A stretch of 64,000 nt of DNA from Pelagicoccus mobilis (GCF_016595505.1 NZ_JAENIL010000041.1:1-64000), one strand, 5' to 3'; counted from the first letter of the stretch, positions 46,549-55,534 are shown. Made by a program: numbers and translations. The notes: generated by a model not told the origin, from the sequence alone.

Positions 46549-49470
46549 TTAGTAGCGTGTGATGGTTTCGTGCAGGTTGAGGATCGCCCGGCAAAGACTG
46601 GTGTAGGCGGCAAGCTCAGTTTGACTGTCGCTTTCGTTCGTTGCTTTGAGACCGATTTCGAGGAAGGGAGTGCTATCGTTCTGGCTTGCTTCGAATCTTT
46701 CCCGTTCCCGGTTGAGGAATTCTTTTAGAGTTGAAATCTCCAAGGGCGATGGTTCGCGGCCTAGGGCGCGTAGATAGGCTGTCTCTATTCGTTTCTCTTC
46801 GCTACCCCGTTCTTTGACCAGAGACTCGGCGAAGGCTCGAGCCGCTTCCACTTGAGTTGGGTCGTTGAGCAAGGTCAGAGCTTGCAGTGGGGTGTTCGAT
46901 TGGTTTCGCTTGATGATGCACTCGTCTCGTCCTCCTGCATCAAAGGCGGATACCATCGGGTGAAGGAAGGTGCGTTGCCAGTGCATGTAGACTCCGCGTC
47001 GATATTGGGAATCGTCTTGGTCGGCTATGTAGCTTCGCTTGGGGAAGTTCAGATTGTCATAGTATCCATCTGGTTGGTACGGTCGTGCACTCTTCCCTCC
47101 GAATTGTGGATTGAGAAGGCCGCTTATTCGCAAGGCGTTGTCACGGATGATTTCGGCAGACAGTCGGATTGGGGTTTGCCGGGCTAGAAGTTCGTTCTTT
47201 GGATCAGCTGCCGCTTCCTCGGGAGTTGCTCGACTGGATTGACGATAGGTTTGTGAAAGCACGATCTCGCGGACGATGTGCTTCACGTCCCAGCCTGATT
47301 CGATGAATTCTGCGGCAAGCCAGTCTAGAAGAGTTGGATACGTTGGGTATACGCCTTGCAAGCCGAGATCTTCGGGAGCTGCGGAGAGAGCGTTCTCAAA
47401 GAACAGAGCCCAAAGACGGTTGACGTACGCACGGGCGGTGAGGGGATTGTCTGGATGAACGATCCACTCGGCCAGGTCGAGACGAGTCAGCCTCTTGTCG
47501 TCTGTAGATGAGATTGGGTTGGGGAGAAAAGTGGGGCTGGCCGGAAGGACTGTTTCGCCGCTTTCGTCCATCCAATTCCCCCTGGGCAGGACTTTAACCT
47601 CTCTCGGTTTGGCGCTAATGGTTAAAGGTGTGTAGCGCTCGCCGTAGAGTTCCTCTTTCCAAGCGGCGATCTCGGTGCGTTGTTCCTTGAGCTCCTGCGA
47701 GTGGTTTAAGAAGAACTCTCTTCGGAGCTTCGAGGTATCGACCTTTTCGCCTTCCAAATGGTTCTGCAGTGTCTCTTGTCCCTCAGGGCTTAAGCTCTCA
47801 TCGATCGAGCCAAGATATTGCGTCCTCAGGGCTAGGTTTTTGACGGCACCCTGATAAGGACGAAGCGGAGTGATTGATAGCACGATCGCTTCTTCAGGAA
47901 GGCCCATATCTCGCACGGAGAGTTCCAGCGGAAGCCACATTCCTCTTCGGAGCTTTTCACCCACTTGCTCAAGGGCGGCCCCTTGAGAATTGATGAGCCA
48001 GGTCGGTCCCCAAGTATAGCCCTTGGTCAAACTCTCTTCTCCAACTTGATAGTCGATCTTCAACCCGATAGCGGGAGCGGATCCTCCTGCTTTGGCCTCG
48101 AAGTGTAGTGAAGCCCAGTCCGAGAGAGGAGGTAAGTCGGTTGGAAGGTCTAGTTTGGCCTGAACATTTTTGGAGTCATCCGAGAGTGGATACGAATCGA
48201 GGACATTGCGGCTATGGAGTTCCGCTTGCGATTGTAGCCATGACTTAAACTCCGCCTTCGCTTTAGCGGATCCTCTTGCTAGCTTTTTCTCGCTTTGAGC
48301 GATGCGTTTTTTAACTGACTCGGGATCTTGGTGAAAGGTTTCGTTGAGGACTGTGAGTTCCGGGCCGAATGAACTATCGGAGTCGTAGACAGAATTTAGA
48401 TACTGCTGGATGTCCTCTTGATAGGAACCGTCCCCTGTGTAGGCTCCCTTTTCCAGGATATCGGAAAAGAATGCGGCCATGCTGTAGAAGTCTTTTGCCG
48501 TGAACGGATCGAACTTATGGTCATGGCATTCCGCACAGGCCAGTGTTGAGCCGAGCCAGGCGGTTGAAGTGGTGCGAACCCGTTCGGCTTGGTACTTCTT
48601 GATGTACTCCTTGTTTTGGATCCCGCCCTCCGCACTGATTTGGTTGAGGCGATTATAGCTCGCTGCGATCTTTTGTTTTACCGTTGGGTTGGGGAGAAGG
48701 TCGCCTGCGAGTTGTTCGATGGTAAACTGGTCGAAGGGCTTGTTTTGGTTGAATGCCTCGATGACGTAGTCGCGGAAGGGCGATGCATCGCGTTCCTGGT
48801 CTCCGTGGTACCCGACAGTATCTGCATAGCGTACCGCATCCAGCCATGAGATTGCCATCTTCTCTCCATAGTGCGGTGATGCGAGCAGGCGATCGACGAG
48901 TTTCTCGTAAGCTTTGGGGGATTTGTCTGCCAGGAAATCCTTTACTTCATCGGGAGTAGGAGGAAGCCCGATGAGGTCGAGTGATACGCGTCGGATTAAA
49001 GTGTTTTTGTCAGCTTCAGGCGAATTGGAGAGATTTCGATTTTCGAGCTCGTTCTTAACAATGTCGTCGATACTTGGATACGCGACCTTTTCGATTGCTG
49101 CGTAGGACCAGTGTTCCTCGTATTTCGCCCCTTCATTAATCCAGCGCACGAGTAGCTGCTTTTCGTCTTCGCTAAGCTGCTTGTTGTTGCTGGGGCGAGG
49201 CATGATGTCCTCGCGATCTTCAGTGAAGATGCGATAGACCAGCTCGCTATCCTCTGCATCGCCTGGAACGATGGCGTAGGCTTCGATTGCGTCCTCTCTG
49301 ATATCGAGTCGCAGATCGCCTTCGCGGGTTTCTTCATCCGGGCCGTGACAATAGAAACATTTATCCGAAAGGATAGGGCGGATGTCGCGGTTGAAATTGA
49401 TCTCATCTAGGTTCGCGAAGGCACTAGAGCACGCCGAAAGGGCGATGAGGGGGATAAGTCTTTTTGACAT
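46549..49470 (-). CDS. PSCyt1-DUF1549-DUF1553 fusion protein
   Basis: A 973-aa exported protein; the ATG at 49470 gives a clear signal peptide (SKRLIPLIALSACSSAFA). Domain order: PSCyt1 with CFYCHGPDEE (about residues 20-110), DUF1549 (about 120-340, LIRRVSLDLIGLPPTPDEV, CAECHDHKFDPF), a beta-rich middle part (about 430-560) and DUF1553 to the end (AYVNRLWALFFENAL, NTPLQALTLLNDP). Two CxxCH motifs suggest it can carry more than one haem. The family is abundant in Planctomycetota and Verrucomicrobiota, usually next to DUF1501 genes and sulfatases. An oxidative step in glycan use is often proposed but not shown. It lies 47 bp downstream of fecR. Confidence 0.93.
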   Translation of the reverse strand: MSKRLIPLIALSACSSAFANLDEINFNRDIRPILSDKCFYCHGPDEETREGDLRLDIREDAIEAYAIVPGDAEDSELVYRIFTEDREDIMPRPSNNKQLSEDEKQLLVRWINEGAKYEEHWSYAAIEKVAYPSIDDIVKNELENRNLSNSPEADKNTLIRRVSLDLIGLPPTPDEVKDFLADKSPKAYEKLVDRLLASPHYGEKMAISWLDAVRYADTVGYHGDQERDASPFRDYVIEAFNQNKPFDQFTIEQLAGDLLPNPTVKQKIAASYNRLNQISAEGGIQNKEYIKKYQAERVRTTSTAWLGSTLACAECHDHKFDPFTAKDFYSMAAFFSDILEKGAYTGDGSYQEDIQQYLNSVYDSDSSFGPELTVLNETFHQDPESVKKRIAQSEKKLARGSAKAKAEFKSWLQSQAELHSRNVLDSYPLSDDSKNVQAKLDLPTDLPPLSDWASLHFEAKAGGSAPAIGLKIDYQVGEESLTKGYTWGPTWLINSQGAALEQVGEKLRRGMWLPLELSVRDMGLPEEAIVLSITPLRPYQGAVKNLALRTQYLGSIDESLSPEGQETLQNHLEGEKVDTSKLRREFFLNHSQELKEQRTEIAAWKEELYGERYTPLTISAKPREVKVLPRGNWMDESGETVLPASPTFLPNPISSTDDKRLTRLDLAEWIVHPDNPLTARAYVNRLWALFFENALSAAPEDLGLQGVYPTYPTLLDWLAAEFIESGWDVKHIVREIVLSQTYRQSSRATPEEAAADPKNELLARQTPIRLSAEIIRDNALRISGLLNPQFGGKSARPYQPDGYYDNLNFPKRSYIADQDDSQYRRGVYMHWQRTFLHPMVSAFDAGGRDECIIKRNQSNTPLQALTLLNDPTQVEAARAFAESLVKERGSEEKRIETAYLRALGREPSPLEISTLKEFLNRERERFEASQNDSTPFLEIGLKATNESDSQTELAAYTSLCRAILNLHETITRY

Positions 49471-49517
49471 AGGTTGGGGTAAATTTGGCAACACGGGTAA
49501 GAAGGACTTAAAGCTTT

Positions 49518-50846
49518 TTAGAAAATTCGGATTTCATTTAGGCCACCGCTTGAACCGGAAAGTCCCGGGTTAGGGGTTGGATCTGGTATATGTTTGGTGA
49601 TGATGTATCGGACGAAACGGGCTTGTGTTGCTTCGAACGTGAAGCTTTCGAAGGCATAGGAAGACGGATCGTAGGAGACGATGGATTGAAGCTGTCCCTC
49701 GAGTAGGTAGGTGAAGTTTTCGCCGTCAACGGATGTCTCTATTCTGAAGGTGTCTGTCCCTCGGTCGTTGTGCCATCTGTTACGCGTATTTTGAAGTTCG
49801 ATACGGTGGATTGTCTCTATCGATTCCAGATCAACTGTAAACTCTCCGGATTGGTGATTCTCGGCGAGCCAGAAGGACCAATCACCCGGGCTTCCCGAAT
49901 CTGCGAGTCGTCCATCGGTGACAGCGGTCGGATAAAAAGATTCCCCGTTGCTCGGGCGATTGTAGAAACTGCTCGCGGTGACAGGTTTGCCGAGGGCAAG
50001 GTTTACTGTTGGACTAAGTTTGCCGGAATCTGGTGAGAGGGCGAAGCGTTGGCGGACCTTTACAGGTTTTCCGGAAAGGGTATCGGATTTTTGGATGCTT
50101 AGGTTATCGCCGACAAGAGCGAGCGCATCTCCCTTGAGCATATGATCAGTGGTCTCCTTCGTTTCGAGAACGACTTCTCCATCGTAAACTTCAGCGGTGA
50201 CGATAGAGTTGAGGGTTCCTTTTCCGACAGAGACGCCGAATTCAGTACCGAGATCGGTGAAGAGCCCCAGAGGGGTTTGCACTTTAAATGTGCCCGGCTC
50301 ACCGTTGTGTATAGCGGTTATAGTGCCGAGTTGGAGCTCGATCGTTTCGTTGTCTAGCAGTTGGAAAGACGCCGGTGCTTCAATTGTCGCCTGCGTGTTG
50401 CCTGGGAACTGAAAGGTAACCGCACCTTGAAGCAGGTTCATCGTCTTGAAGTTTACGATTTCTCCTACTTCGACTTCGTACCCACTCCACCTTGGGCTTT
50501 CCTCGGCAAGGAGTGTCACACCAGAACTTAGCTCCTCTTCAGTAAAATTGGATACAAGAAATACGATAGCGAGACTCGCAGCAACGCCCAGGGCGAAGGT
50601 GACGAGCGGAGACCACCGATTGGAGGTTTTGGATTCGGAGGCATTTTCGAATTCGAGCGGCTCAGTCTCAGGAAGCGCTATTGAGTCGAGTCCATCGTGA
50701 ATCGATACGAGCGATTGGTAGCGCGATCGCAGGTCCGGATTCTCTACGAGCAAGGTCTCAAGCTCTGCGAGTTCTTCTTCAGTCATTTCATTGTCCAGAA
50801 ACTTCCAGACAAGGGTATCGAATCGGGGCTCGGAGTTGTCGCTCAT
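49518..50846 (-). CDS. FecR-type anti-sigma factor with C-terminal discoidin (F5/8C) domain
   Basis: A 442-aa membrane regulator. The N-terminal cytoplasmic part (residues about 10-55, VWKFLDNEMTEEELAELETLL) should bind the sigma factor. One transmembrane helix spans residues 79-99. The FecR periplasmic domain covers about 130-250 (GAVTFQFPGNTQATIEAPA, TPLGLFTDLGTEFGVSV). Residues about 281-442 form an F5/8 type C / CBM32-like domain (NLALGKPVTASSFYN, TFRIETSVDG, ARFVRYIITK). That domain could bind sugar and sense the glycan outside the cell; this is inference. The start overlaps the end of the sigma gene by 4 nt. Confidence 0.9.
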   Translation of the reverse strand: MSDNSEPRFDTLVWKFLDNEMTEEELAELETLLVENPDLRSRYQSLVSIHDGLDSIALPETEPLEFENASESKTSNRWSPLVTFALGVAASLAIVFLVSNFTEEELSSGVTLLAEESPRWSGYEVEVGEIVNFKTMNLLQGAVTFQFPGNTQATIEAPASFQLLDNETIELQLGTITAIHNGEPGTFKVQTPLGLFTDLGTEFGVSVGKGTLNSIVTAEVYDGEVVLETKETTDHMLKGDALALVGDNLSIQKSDTLSGKPVKVRQRFALSPDSGKLSPTVNLALGKPVTASSFYNRPSNGESFYPTAVTDGRLADSGSPGDWSFWLAENHQSGEFTVDLESIETIHRIELQNTRNRWHNDRGTDTFRIETSVDGENFTYLLEGQLQSIVSYDPSSYAFESFTFEATQARFVRYIITKHIPDPTPNPGLSGSSGGLNEIRIF

Positions 50847-51373
50847 GATTGGGCTGCTTGGTTAAGTTGGATTTCGATGCATTGCGCCAGTTTGGTGCGG
50901 AGGCGTCGCAATAGCTGCGAGAAGCCGTTGGGGGACCGTTCGTGTTGAATGGCCAGTTCTTCTACGGTATGGGTCCCCTGATAGCGTTTGAGGAGGATCT
51001 CGCGGTTTGAGGCGTTGAGTTTCGAGAGACAGAGTTCGAGGGCGTCAAAAACGTCTTCGTGCCGTTCGGGATTGGGTTCCTCGTTTGCCAGCAATTCAAG
51101 CGTTTTGCTGGAGAAGCGCAGCCGTTGACGTTGGTGGTCCCGCAGCCAGGCCTTGGTCTGAAAGTAAGCGATTCTGTAGGCCCATTTCAGGAAAGGGGTT
51201 TGCGGATCCCAATCCATGCGTTTGCGCCAGATGACCACGTTTGAATCCTGAAGAATATCCTTCATAGCCTGCCGGCATCCCACAAGTTTCAGGATGTAGG
51301 CACGCAGCAGGCTTTGAGATTCTGTAATCTCAGTGACGAAGGACTCGTCAAAATCGGGGTCGGGCAAACTCAT
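50843..51373 (-). CDS. ECF-type RNA polymerase sigma factor (Rhodopirellula/Verrucomicrobium family)
   Basis: A 176-aa sigma-70 family protein with region 2 (LRAYILKLVGCRQAMKDILQ, WDPQTPFLKWAYRIAYFQTK) and region 4 (LNASNREILLKRYQGTHTVEEL with the helix-turn-helix ERSPNGFSQLLRRLR). It matches the short sigma group common in Planctomycetota and Verrucomicrobiota, typically followed by FecR. Its stop overlaps the fecR start (ATGA), giving strict coupling of sigma and anti-sigma. The operon continues into the PSCyt1-DUF1549-DUF1553 and DUF1501 genes. Confidence 0.93.
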   Translation of the reverse strand: MSLPDPDFDESFVTEITESQSLLRAYILKLVGCRQAMKDILQDSNVVIWRKRMDWDPQTPFLKWAYRIAYFQTKAWLRDHQRQRLRFSSKTLELLANEEPNPERHEDVFDALELCLSKLNASNREILLKRYQGTHTVEELAIQHERSPNGFSQLLRRLRTKLAQCIEIQLNQAAQS

Positions 51374-51380
51374 TCTCTGG

Positions 51381-51386
51381 ATTATA
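51381..51386 (-). promoter_or_regulatory. -10 box of the sigma-FecR operon
   Basis: A perfect TATAAT on the minus strand ends 7 nt before the sigma ATG, predicting a leaderless or nearly leaderless mRNA. No good -35 is visible, so an activator or an alternative sigma factor (possibly itself) may be needed. Confidence 0.45.
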
Positions 51387-51496
51387 CCCTAATGCCGGCG
51401 AATATGACGCAGTGATTTTAAGTTTTCTAATAAACGGGATTAGAAGGTGTTTGCGGAGCGCTTGCAGCGAGGTCTCTGAAGCAGCCCCGGGAGGTC

Positions 51497-54121
51497 CTAT
51501 TCGGCCAGACTGATCTGAATTTCGTTGGACGTTATTCCCTTGGCTTTTGCTGTGATCGTAACGCTGCCCGCGTCGCTTCCCGCTTGGATGATGGCCAACG
51601 CCCGGCCATTGTAAGTCTCTATCTTGTCGGCTTTAGCGTTTTGGACGTTGTACTCGGAACCATTGTCGACGCCGATTAGTTGAGCGTTACCGGACAACTC
51701 GAATGTGACCTCGCAGTCGGCGTTGGGAATACGAACGCCATTCTTGTCCCGCAGCTCGAGCTCGATATGTGCGACATCGTTTTGGTTCGCATCCATCGAT
51801 TTGCGATCCGCGGAGAGGGTGATCTGGCTCAGCGCTCCGGCCGTTTCCAAGGTGTACTGGTCGGCGATCTTTCCGTTGTTGTAGCCGACGATCTTGAGCT
51901 CTCCCGATTGGAAAGGCACGAGCCACTTCGCGAAGTGGTCTTCGTGATCCCAAACGCTTTGTTTGCCGAAGCTCTTTCCGTTGAGGAAGAGTTCTACTTC
52001 TTCGCAATTGCTGTAGCCTTGTACGACCACCTTCTCGCCGGGCTCATAATTCCAGGAGTCGCGGGTATCGTACCAGGTCCAGCGACGGAGCCAGAAGGTA
52101 TCGAGTTCTACGCTGAAGCCCTTTTCTTCGTCGTATCGGAATTCTGAATCCGCGAGCGGGCAGGTGCCGATGTAGACTTTAGGGTCCTCCTCCCAGAGAC
52201 ATTCGAAGAAGTGCCCGCGAGCTGTTTTAAACCCGGCGAAATCGAAAAAGGAAATGTTGAGACCTTTCTTAGGGTAAGGGCCCGCCTCTCCTTGGTAGGC
52301 GAATCCTGTCCAAGTAAAGATGCCTGCTACGAAGTCACGGTCTGCGACTGCCTTCCATTCCTCCCAGTTACCGTTGTTCTCGCTTCCGACTATTTTCGCG
52401 TCGGGGTAGGCGGCGTGAGCTCCATCGTATTCGGTGTTCCGGTAGTTGAAGCCGTTTACGTCGAGGAGTTGTGAGTACCCGCTCGCGAAACCTACAACGG
52501 GGAGGACTTGGCCGGCGGTGACTGCTCGGGTCGGATCAGTTTCGCGTGTCCACTTTGCAAGCATTGTGGCGATGCGAACGAGCTCGTCGTTCTCGGGCGC
52601 AACTTTGTCAAAGGCTGCCTTGTTAGCAGCGGGATCGTAGTTTGGCTCGAATTCGTAGTACTTCACCTTCCCATTCACCTCGTGGTAGGCTTTGGTGTAG
52701 TACTTGTAGGTCCATTCGATCTCGTTGCCGATGCTCCACATGATGATGGAAGGGTGGTTTCGATCGCGGTAAATATTGTCCTTCAGGTCCCGTTCCGCCC
52801 ATTCGTCGAAGTATTCTGAATACCCGTTGTCCCAGCTATCAGGAGCATCGACAGACCCGAGCTGGGTCGCGTTCTTGTCTTTCGCTTCATTCCACTCGTC
52901 AAAGAACTCGGCAACCACGACGAACCCCATTTCATCGCAGAGGTCGAGGAACTCCGGGGCGTAGGGATTGTGGGCGGTACGAATCGCGTTGCAGCCGATG
53001 GACTTCAGCAATTCGAGGCGGCGACGCCAGACGTCGATTGGGACGGCTGCCCCGACTGCTCCGGCGTCGTGGTGGAGGTTTACACCTTTGATCTTAACCT
53101 GCTCCCCGTTCAGCACAAACCCTTTGTTGGAGTCGAACTCTGCGGTGCGAATCCCGAATTTTTCTGTGGTGGAATCGATCGTCTTGCCGCCTACGAGGAG
53201 ATTGATCTGAGCGGTGTAGAGTTCCGGTGAATCGATGCTCCAGAGTTTAGGTGAGGAAAGTTTTAAAGCGCTGCTTGTAGTGGATATACCGCTATGGGAC
53301 GCCACGGTTGCTTTTGATTGGGCGACTTTCTTCCCTTGGCTGTCCGTTATGATGAGCTCGAGTGTCGCGTCGTTGAGCGTGTTTTCTGAATACGTATCGA
53401 CTGCGAAAGCGACACTTGCGGATTCTGAGGTGACTTCAGGAGTCGTGATGCTTACTCCCCACTGGGGAATGTGAGTTGCGGCCTTCGTGACCAAACGTAC
53501 GTTGCGATAGATACCCGAGCCGGTGTACCAGCGGGAGTCGACGTAGTTTGAATGGTCGGCACGCACGGCGATGACGTTTTTGCCGCCGTAGTTTAAGTAT
53601 GGAGACAGATCGTATGTGAAGCTGATATATCCATTGGGACGATAGCCCAAGAGATGCCCGTTGATCCAGACTTTGGAGCGAGTGTAGACGCCATCGAACT
53701 CGATGCTGATGTGTTTTCCTTGATCTGCTTTATCGACTTCGAAGGTCTTGCGGTACCATCCGATTCCGCCTGGAACGAATCCGGTGCTTGCGGCGGTGCG
53801 TCGAAACACGTCGCCTTTTTGCGATTCGATTCCGGTCGGGAGGTTATTGTCGTTTTCTGATTTTTCGACTGAGAGATTTTGGTCTTCCTCGAGATCGAGC
53901 ATGGGCGCGTAACCCTCTTCAATGCTCCAGTCGTGTGGGAGACGAAGAGAGCGCCACTCGCTGTCGTCGAAATTGCTCTGCTCAGCTTGCTCAAGGTCAC
54001 CGAGGTGAAACTTCCAGTCGTAGTTGAAATCGGAAATCTGACGGCAGATTGCGGCGGAGGCGATGATCATTGCGAGAAGGGAGGCCAGGATTGGGGTGAG
54101 AAGCGTTTTGTTGGAGTGCAT
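51497..54121 (-). CDS. GH2 family beta-galactosidase-like enzyme
   Basis: An 874-aa secreted glycosidase. I chose the ATG at 54121 (HSNKTLLTPILASLLAMIIASA signal); a TTG at 54130 adds three residues. Domain order is the GH2 one: jelly-roll sugar-binding domain (GGIGWYRKTF, IEFDGVYTRSKVWING), Ig-like domain, TIM barrel and C-terminal Ig-like domains (DUF4982-like QGYSNCEEVELFLNGKSFG). The acid/base is Glu467 in SIGNEIEW and the nucleophile is Glu581 in VGSENNG. Specificity is probably beta-galactoside; GH2 enzymes are known partners of GH86/GH16 in agar and porphyran breakdown. Its upstream region shares a 16-bp motif with the GH86 gene. Confidence 0.92.
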   Translation of the reverse strand: MHSNKTLLTPILASLLAMIIASAAICRQISDFNYDWKFHLGDLEQAEQSNFDDSEWRSLRLPHDWSIEEGYAPMLDLEEDQNLSVEKSENDNNLPTGIESQKGDVFRRTAASTGFVPGGIGWYRKTFEVDKADQGKHISIEFDGVYTRSKVWINGHLLGYRPNGYISFTYDLSPYLNYGGKNVIAVRADHSNYVDSRWYTGSGIYRNVRLVTKAATHIPQWGVSITTPEVTSESASVAFAVDTYSENTLNDATLELIITDSQGKKVAQSKATVASHSGISTTSSALKLSSPKLWSIDSPELYTAQINLLVGGKTIDSTTEKFGIRTAEFDSNKGFVLNGEQVKIKGVNLHHDAGAVGAAVPIDVWRRRLELLKSIGCNAIRTAHNPYAPEFLDLCDEMGFVVVAEFFDEWNEAKDKNATQLGSVDAPDSWDNGYSEYFDEWAERDLKDNIYRDRNHPSIIMWSIGNEIEWTYKYYTKAYHEVNGKVKYYEFEPNYDPAANKAAFDKVAPENDELVRIATMLAKWTRETDPTRAVTAGQVLPVVGFASGYSQLLDVNGFNYRNTEYDGAHAAYPDAKIVGSENNGNWEEWKAVADRDFVAGIFTWTGFAYQGEAGPYPKKGLNISFFDFAGFKTARGHFFECLWEEDPKVYIGTCPLADSEFRYDEEKGFSVELDTFWLRRWTWYDTRDSWNYEPGEKVVVQGYSNCEEVELFLNGKSFGKQSVWDHEDHFAKWLVPFQSGELKIVGYNNGKIADQYTLETAGALSQITLSADRKSMDANQNDVAHIELELRDKNGVRIPNADCEVTFELSGNAQLIGVDNGSEYNVQNAKADKIETYNGRALAIIQAGSDAGSVTITAKAKGITSNEIQISLAE

Positions 54122-54235
54122 AGTGTTCAATGGCTTGCAACATAGCAGAACAGGCGGAAGCGACCTCTAGGATGATGACTGATCCTAGTACTTTATTCAC
54201 ATCTACGTCTGTAGATTTTAAGTTATTCTTTTAAA

Positions 54236-54264
54236 CGCAACCGTTGCGAGATGGAGAGTTTTCG
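54236..54264 (-). promoter_or_regulatory. Inverted repeat and shared 16-bp motif upstream of the GH2 gene
   Basis: CGCAAC-C-GTTGCG (54236-54248) is a perfect palindrome around one base. Directly beside it, 54249-54264 reads CGAAAACTCTCCATCT on the minus strand, identical to 34916-34901. Both lie 115-143 bp upstream of the GH2 start. The palindrome resembles LacI-type operators in arm sequence, but the odd spacing is unusual. Confidence 0.5.
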
Positions 54265-54304
54265 CATGCTCATTGGCAGCTTTAATCTCCTGGCGGAACC
54301 GTGA

Positions 54305-55372
54305 CTAATCTGAAGTCGTTTCCTCTTCGGAAATGATTCCCATTTCCAGGGCGCGCTTCTCCCAGCGTTTGCGGGCGAGCTCTCGCATGTCGACCTCTGA
54401 GTCGGACTCGTCGACGATCTCGAGGCCGAGGAGGGTTTCGATGAGGTCTTCTAGAGTGACGAGGCCACTGGTGCCTCCGTATTCGTCGACGACGATGGCG
54501 AGGTGTTCGTGTTGCACGTGTAGTTCGTCGAAGAGTTTTGAGAGTGTGTCGAATTCGGATACGAAACGGATTTTCCGCTTTATCTTGCTGAGTTGGGTTT
54601 CGGGGGTTCCGGTGGCGATTTGTTGAAGGATGTCAGTTTTTAGGACGTAGCCGGTTATGCTGTCCTTATTGGTCGAATACAGCGGGATTCGGGTGAATTT
54701 CATGATCTGCGGCTTGTCCATGGCTTCCTGGCAGGTGACGTCCTCTGAAAGACTGCCCAGTACGGTGCGCGGGGTCATGATGTGCTCTACGCGGAGATCG
54801 CGGAAGCGAATGAGGCTGCGGATCATGCGGGATTCGTTGTCGGCGAGGACGCCCTCGGTCTTTCCGAGTTGAGCGAGGGCTACAATTTCATCGCGGCTTA
54901 CGCTGACGTTTTCTTTTCCTTTTGCTTGGAGCAGGGCGGTGATCCGCTTGGAAAGGGCTACCAGCGGGTAGGTAAGGATCACGATCGTGTGGCAGGTGTA
55001 GGTGGTGAATTTGGAGAGAGAGCGCCAGTGCTGGGCTCCGAGCGTTTTGGGAATGATCTCCGATAGCAGGAGGATCAGCAAGGTGAGCACTGCTGAAATC
55101 ACACCGAAATAGGCTTCGCCAAAAAGGGCGACTGCTTGGGAACCGACCCCGGCGGCGCCGACGGTGTGGGCGACCGTGTTGAGCGTGAGGATGGCTGCGA
55201 GCGATTGATCGATATCGCGTTTTACCTGAGCGAGCCGCTTACCGTATGCGGTCCCTTTTCGTTCCTCGGTTTCGACAAAGGAAGGAGGCATTGAAAGAAG
55301 CGCGGCTTCGAGGATGGAGCAAAGGAAGGAAACGCCTAGGGCGAGTATCAAGAATCCGAATAGAGCAATCAC
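54305..55372 (-). CDS. CNNM/DUF21-CBS membrane protein (HlyC/CorC family)
   Basis: A 355-aa inner-membrane protein. The DUF21 domain with several transmembrane helices covers about residues 1-165 (SFLCSILEAALLS, SEIIPKTLGAQHW with the family EIxPK motif). A CBS pair spans about 190-320 (VEHIMTPRTVLGSL, HLAIVVDEYGGTSGLVTLEDLIE). The C-terminal CorC_HlyC domain of many relatives is missing, and the chain ends in a charged tail. Relatives handle Mg2+ efflux or homeostasis. It is divergent from the CotH-like gene and has no functional link to the galactan genes that can be seen. Confidence 0.9.
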   Translation of the reverse strand: MIALFGFLILALGVSFLCSILEAALLSMPPSFVETEERKGTAYGKRLAQVKRDIDQSLAAILTLNTVAHTVGAAGVGSQAVALFGEAYFGVISAVLTLLILLLSEIIPKTLGAQHWRSLSKFTTYTCHTIVILTYPLVALSKRITALLQAKGKENVSVSRDEIVALAQLGKTEGVLADNESRMIRSLIRFRDLRVEHIMTPRTVLGSLSEDVTCQEAMDKPQIMKFTRIPLYSTNKDSITGYVLKTDILQQIATGTPETQLSKIKRKIRFVSEFDTLSKLFDELHVQHEHLAIVVDEYGGTSGLVTLEDLIETLLGLEIVDESDSEVDMRELARKRWEKRALEMGIISEEETTSD

Positions 55373-55468
55373 TGAGTTATTACTAAGAATATAGCTCCGG
55401 GTTTCGGCAACTCAAAGTGAGAGGTGCGGTTTTGTCCCGATTTTGTGTCCTTTGCTACGCTCTAGAGG

Positions 55469-55514
55469 TAGGACCTTAGTCCTATTTCCCATTTTGCAAT
55501 TTGTGTGCTAGGTT
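55469..55514 (+). promoter_or_regulatory. Inverted-repeat box plus promoter, copy 1
   Basis: TAGGAC-CTTA-GTCCTA (55469-55484) is a perfect inverted repeat. It is followed by TATTTCCCATTTTGCAATTT and TAGGTT (55509-55514) as a possible -10. The same composite recurs at 63825-63869. The gene it precedes starts at 55535. The box shape recalls sites of NarL/LuxR-type response regulators. Confidence 0.5.
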
Positions 55515-55534
55515 GAGTCTAGGATTTAAATTCT

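Noticed and set aside
55485-55500. Possible sigma-54 promoter at TTTTGCA
   Set aside because: No GG dinucleotide at the required -24 position in either copy of the element.
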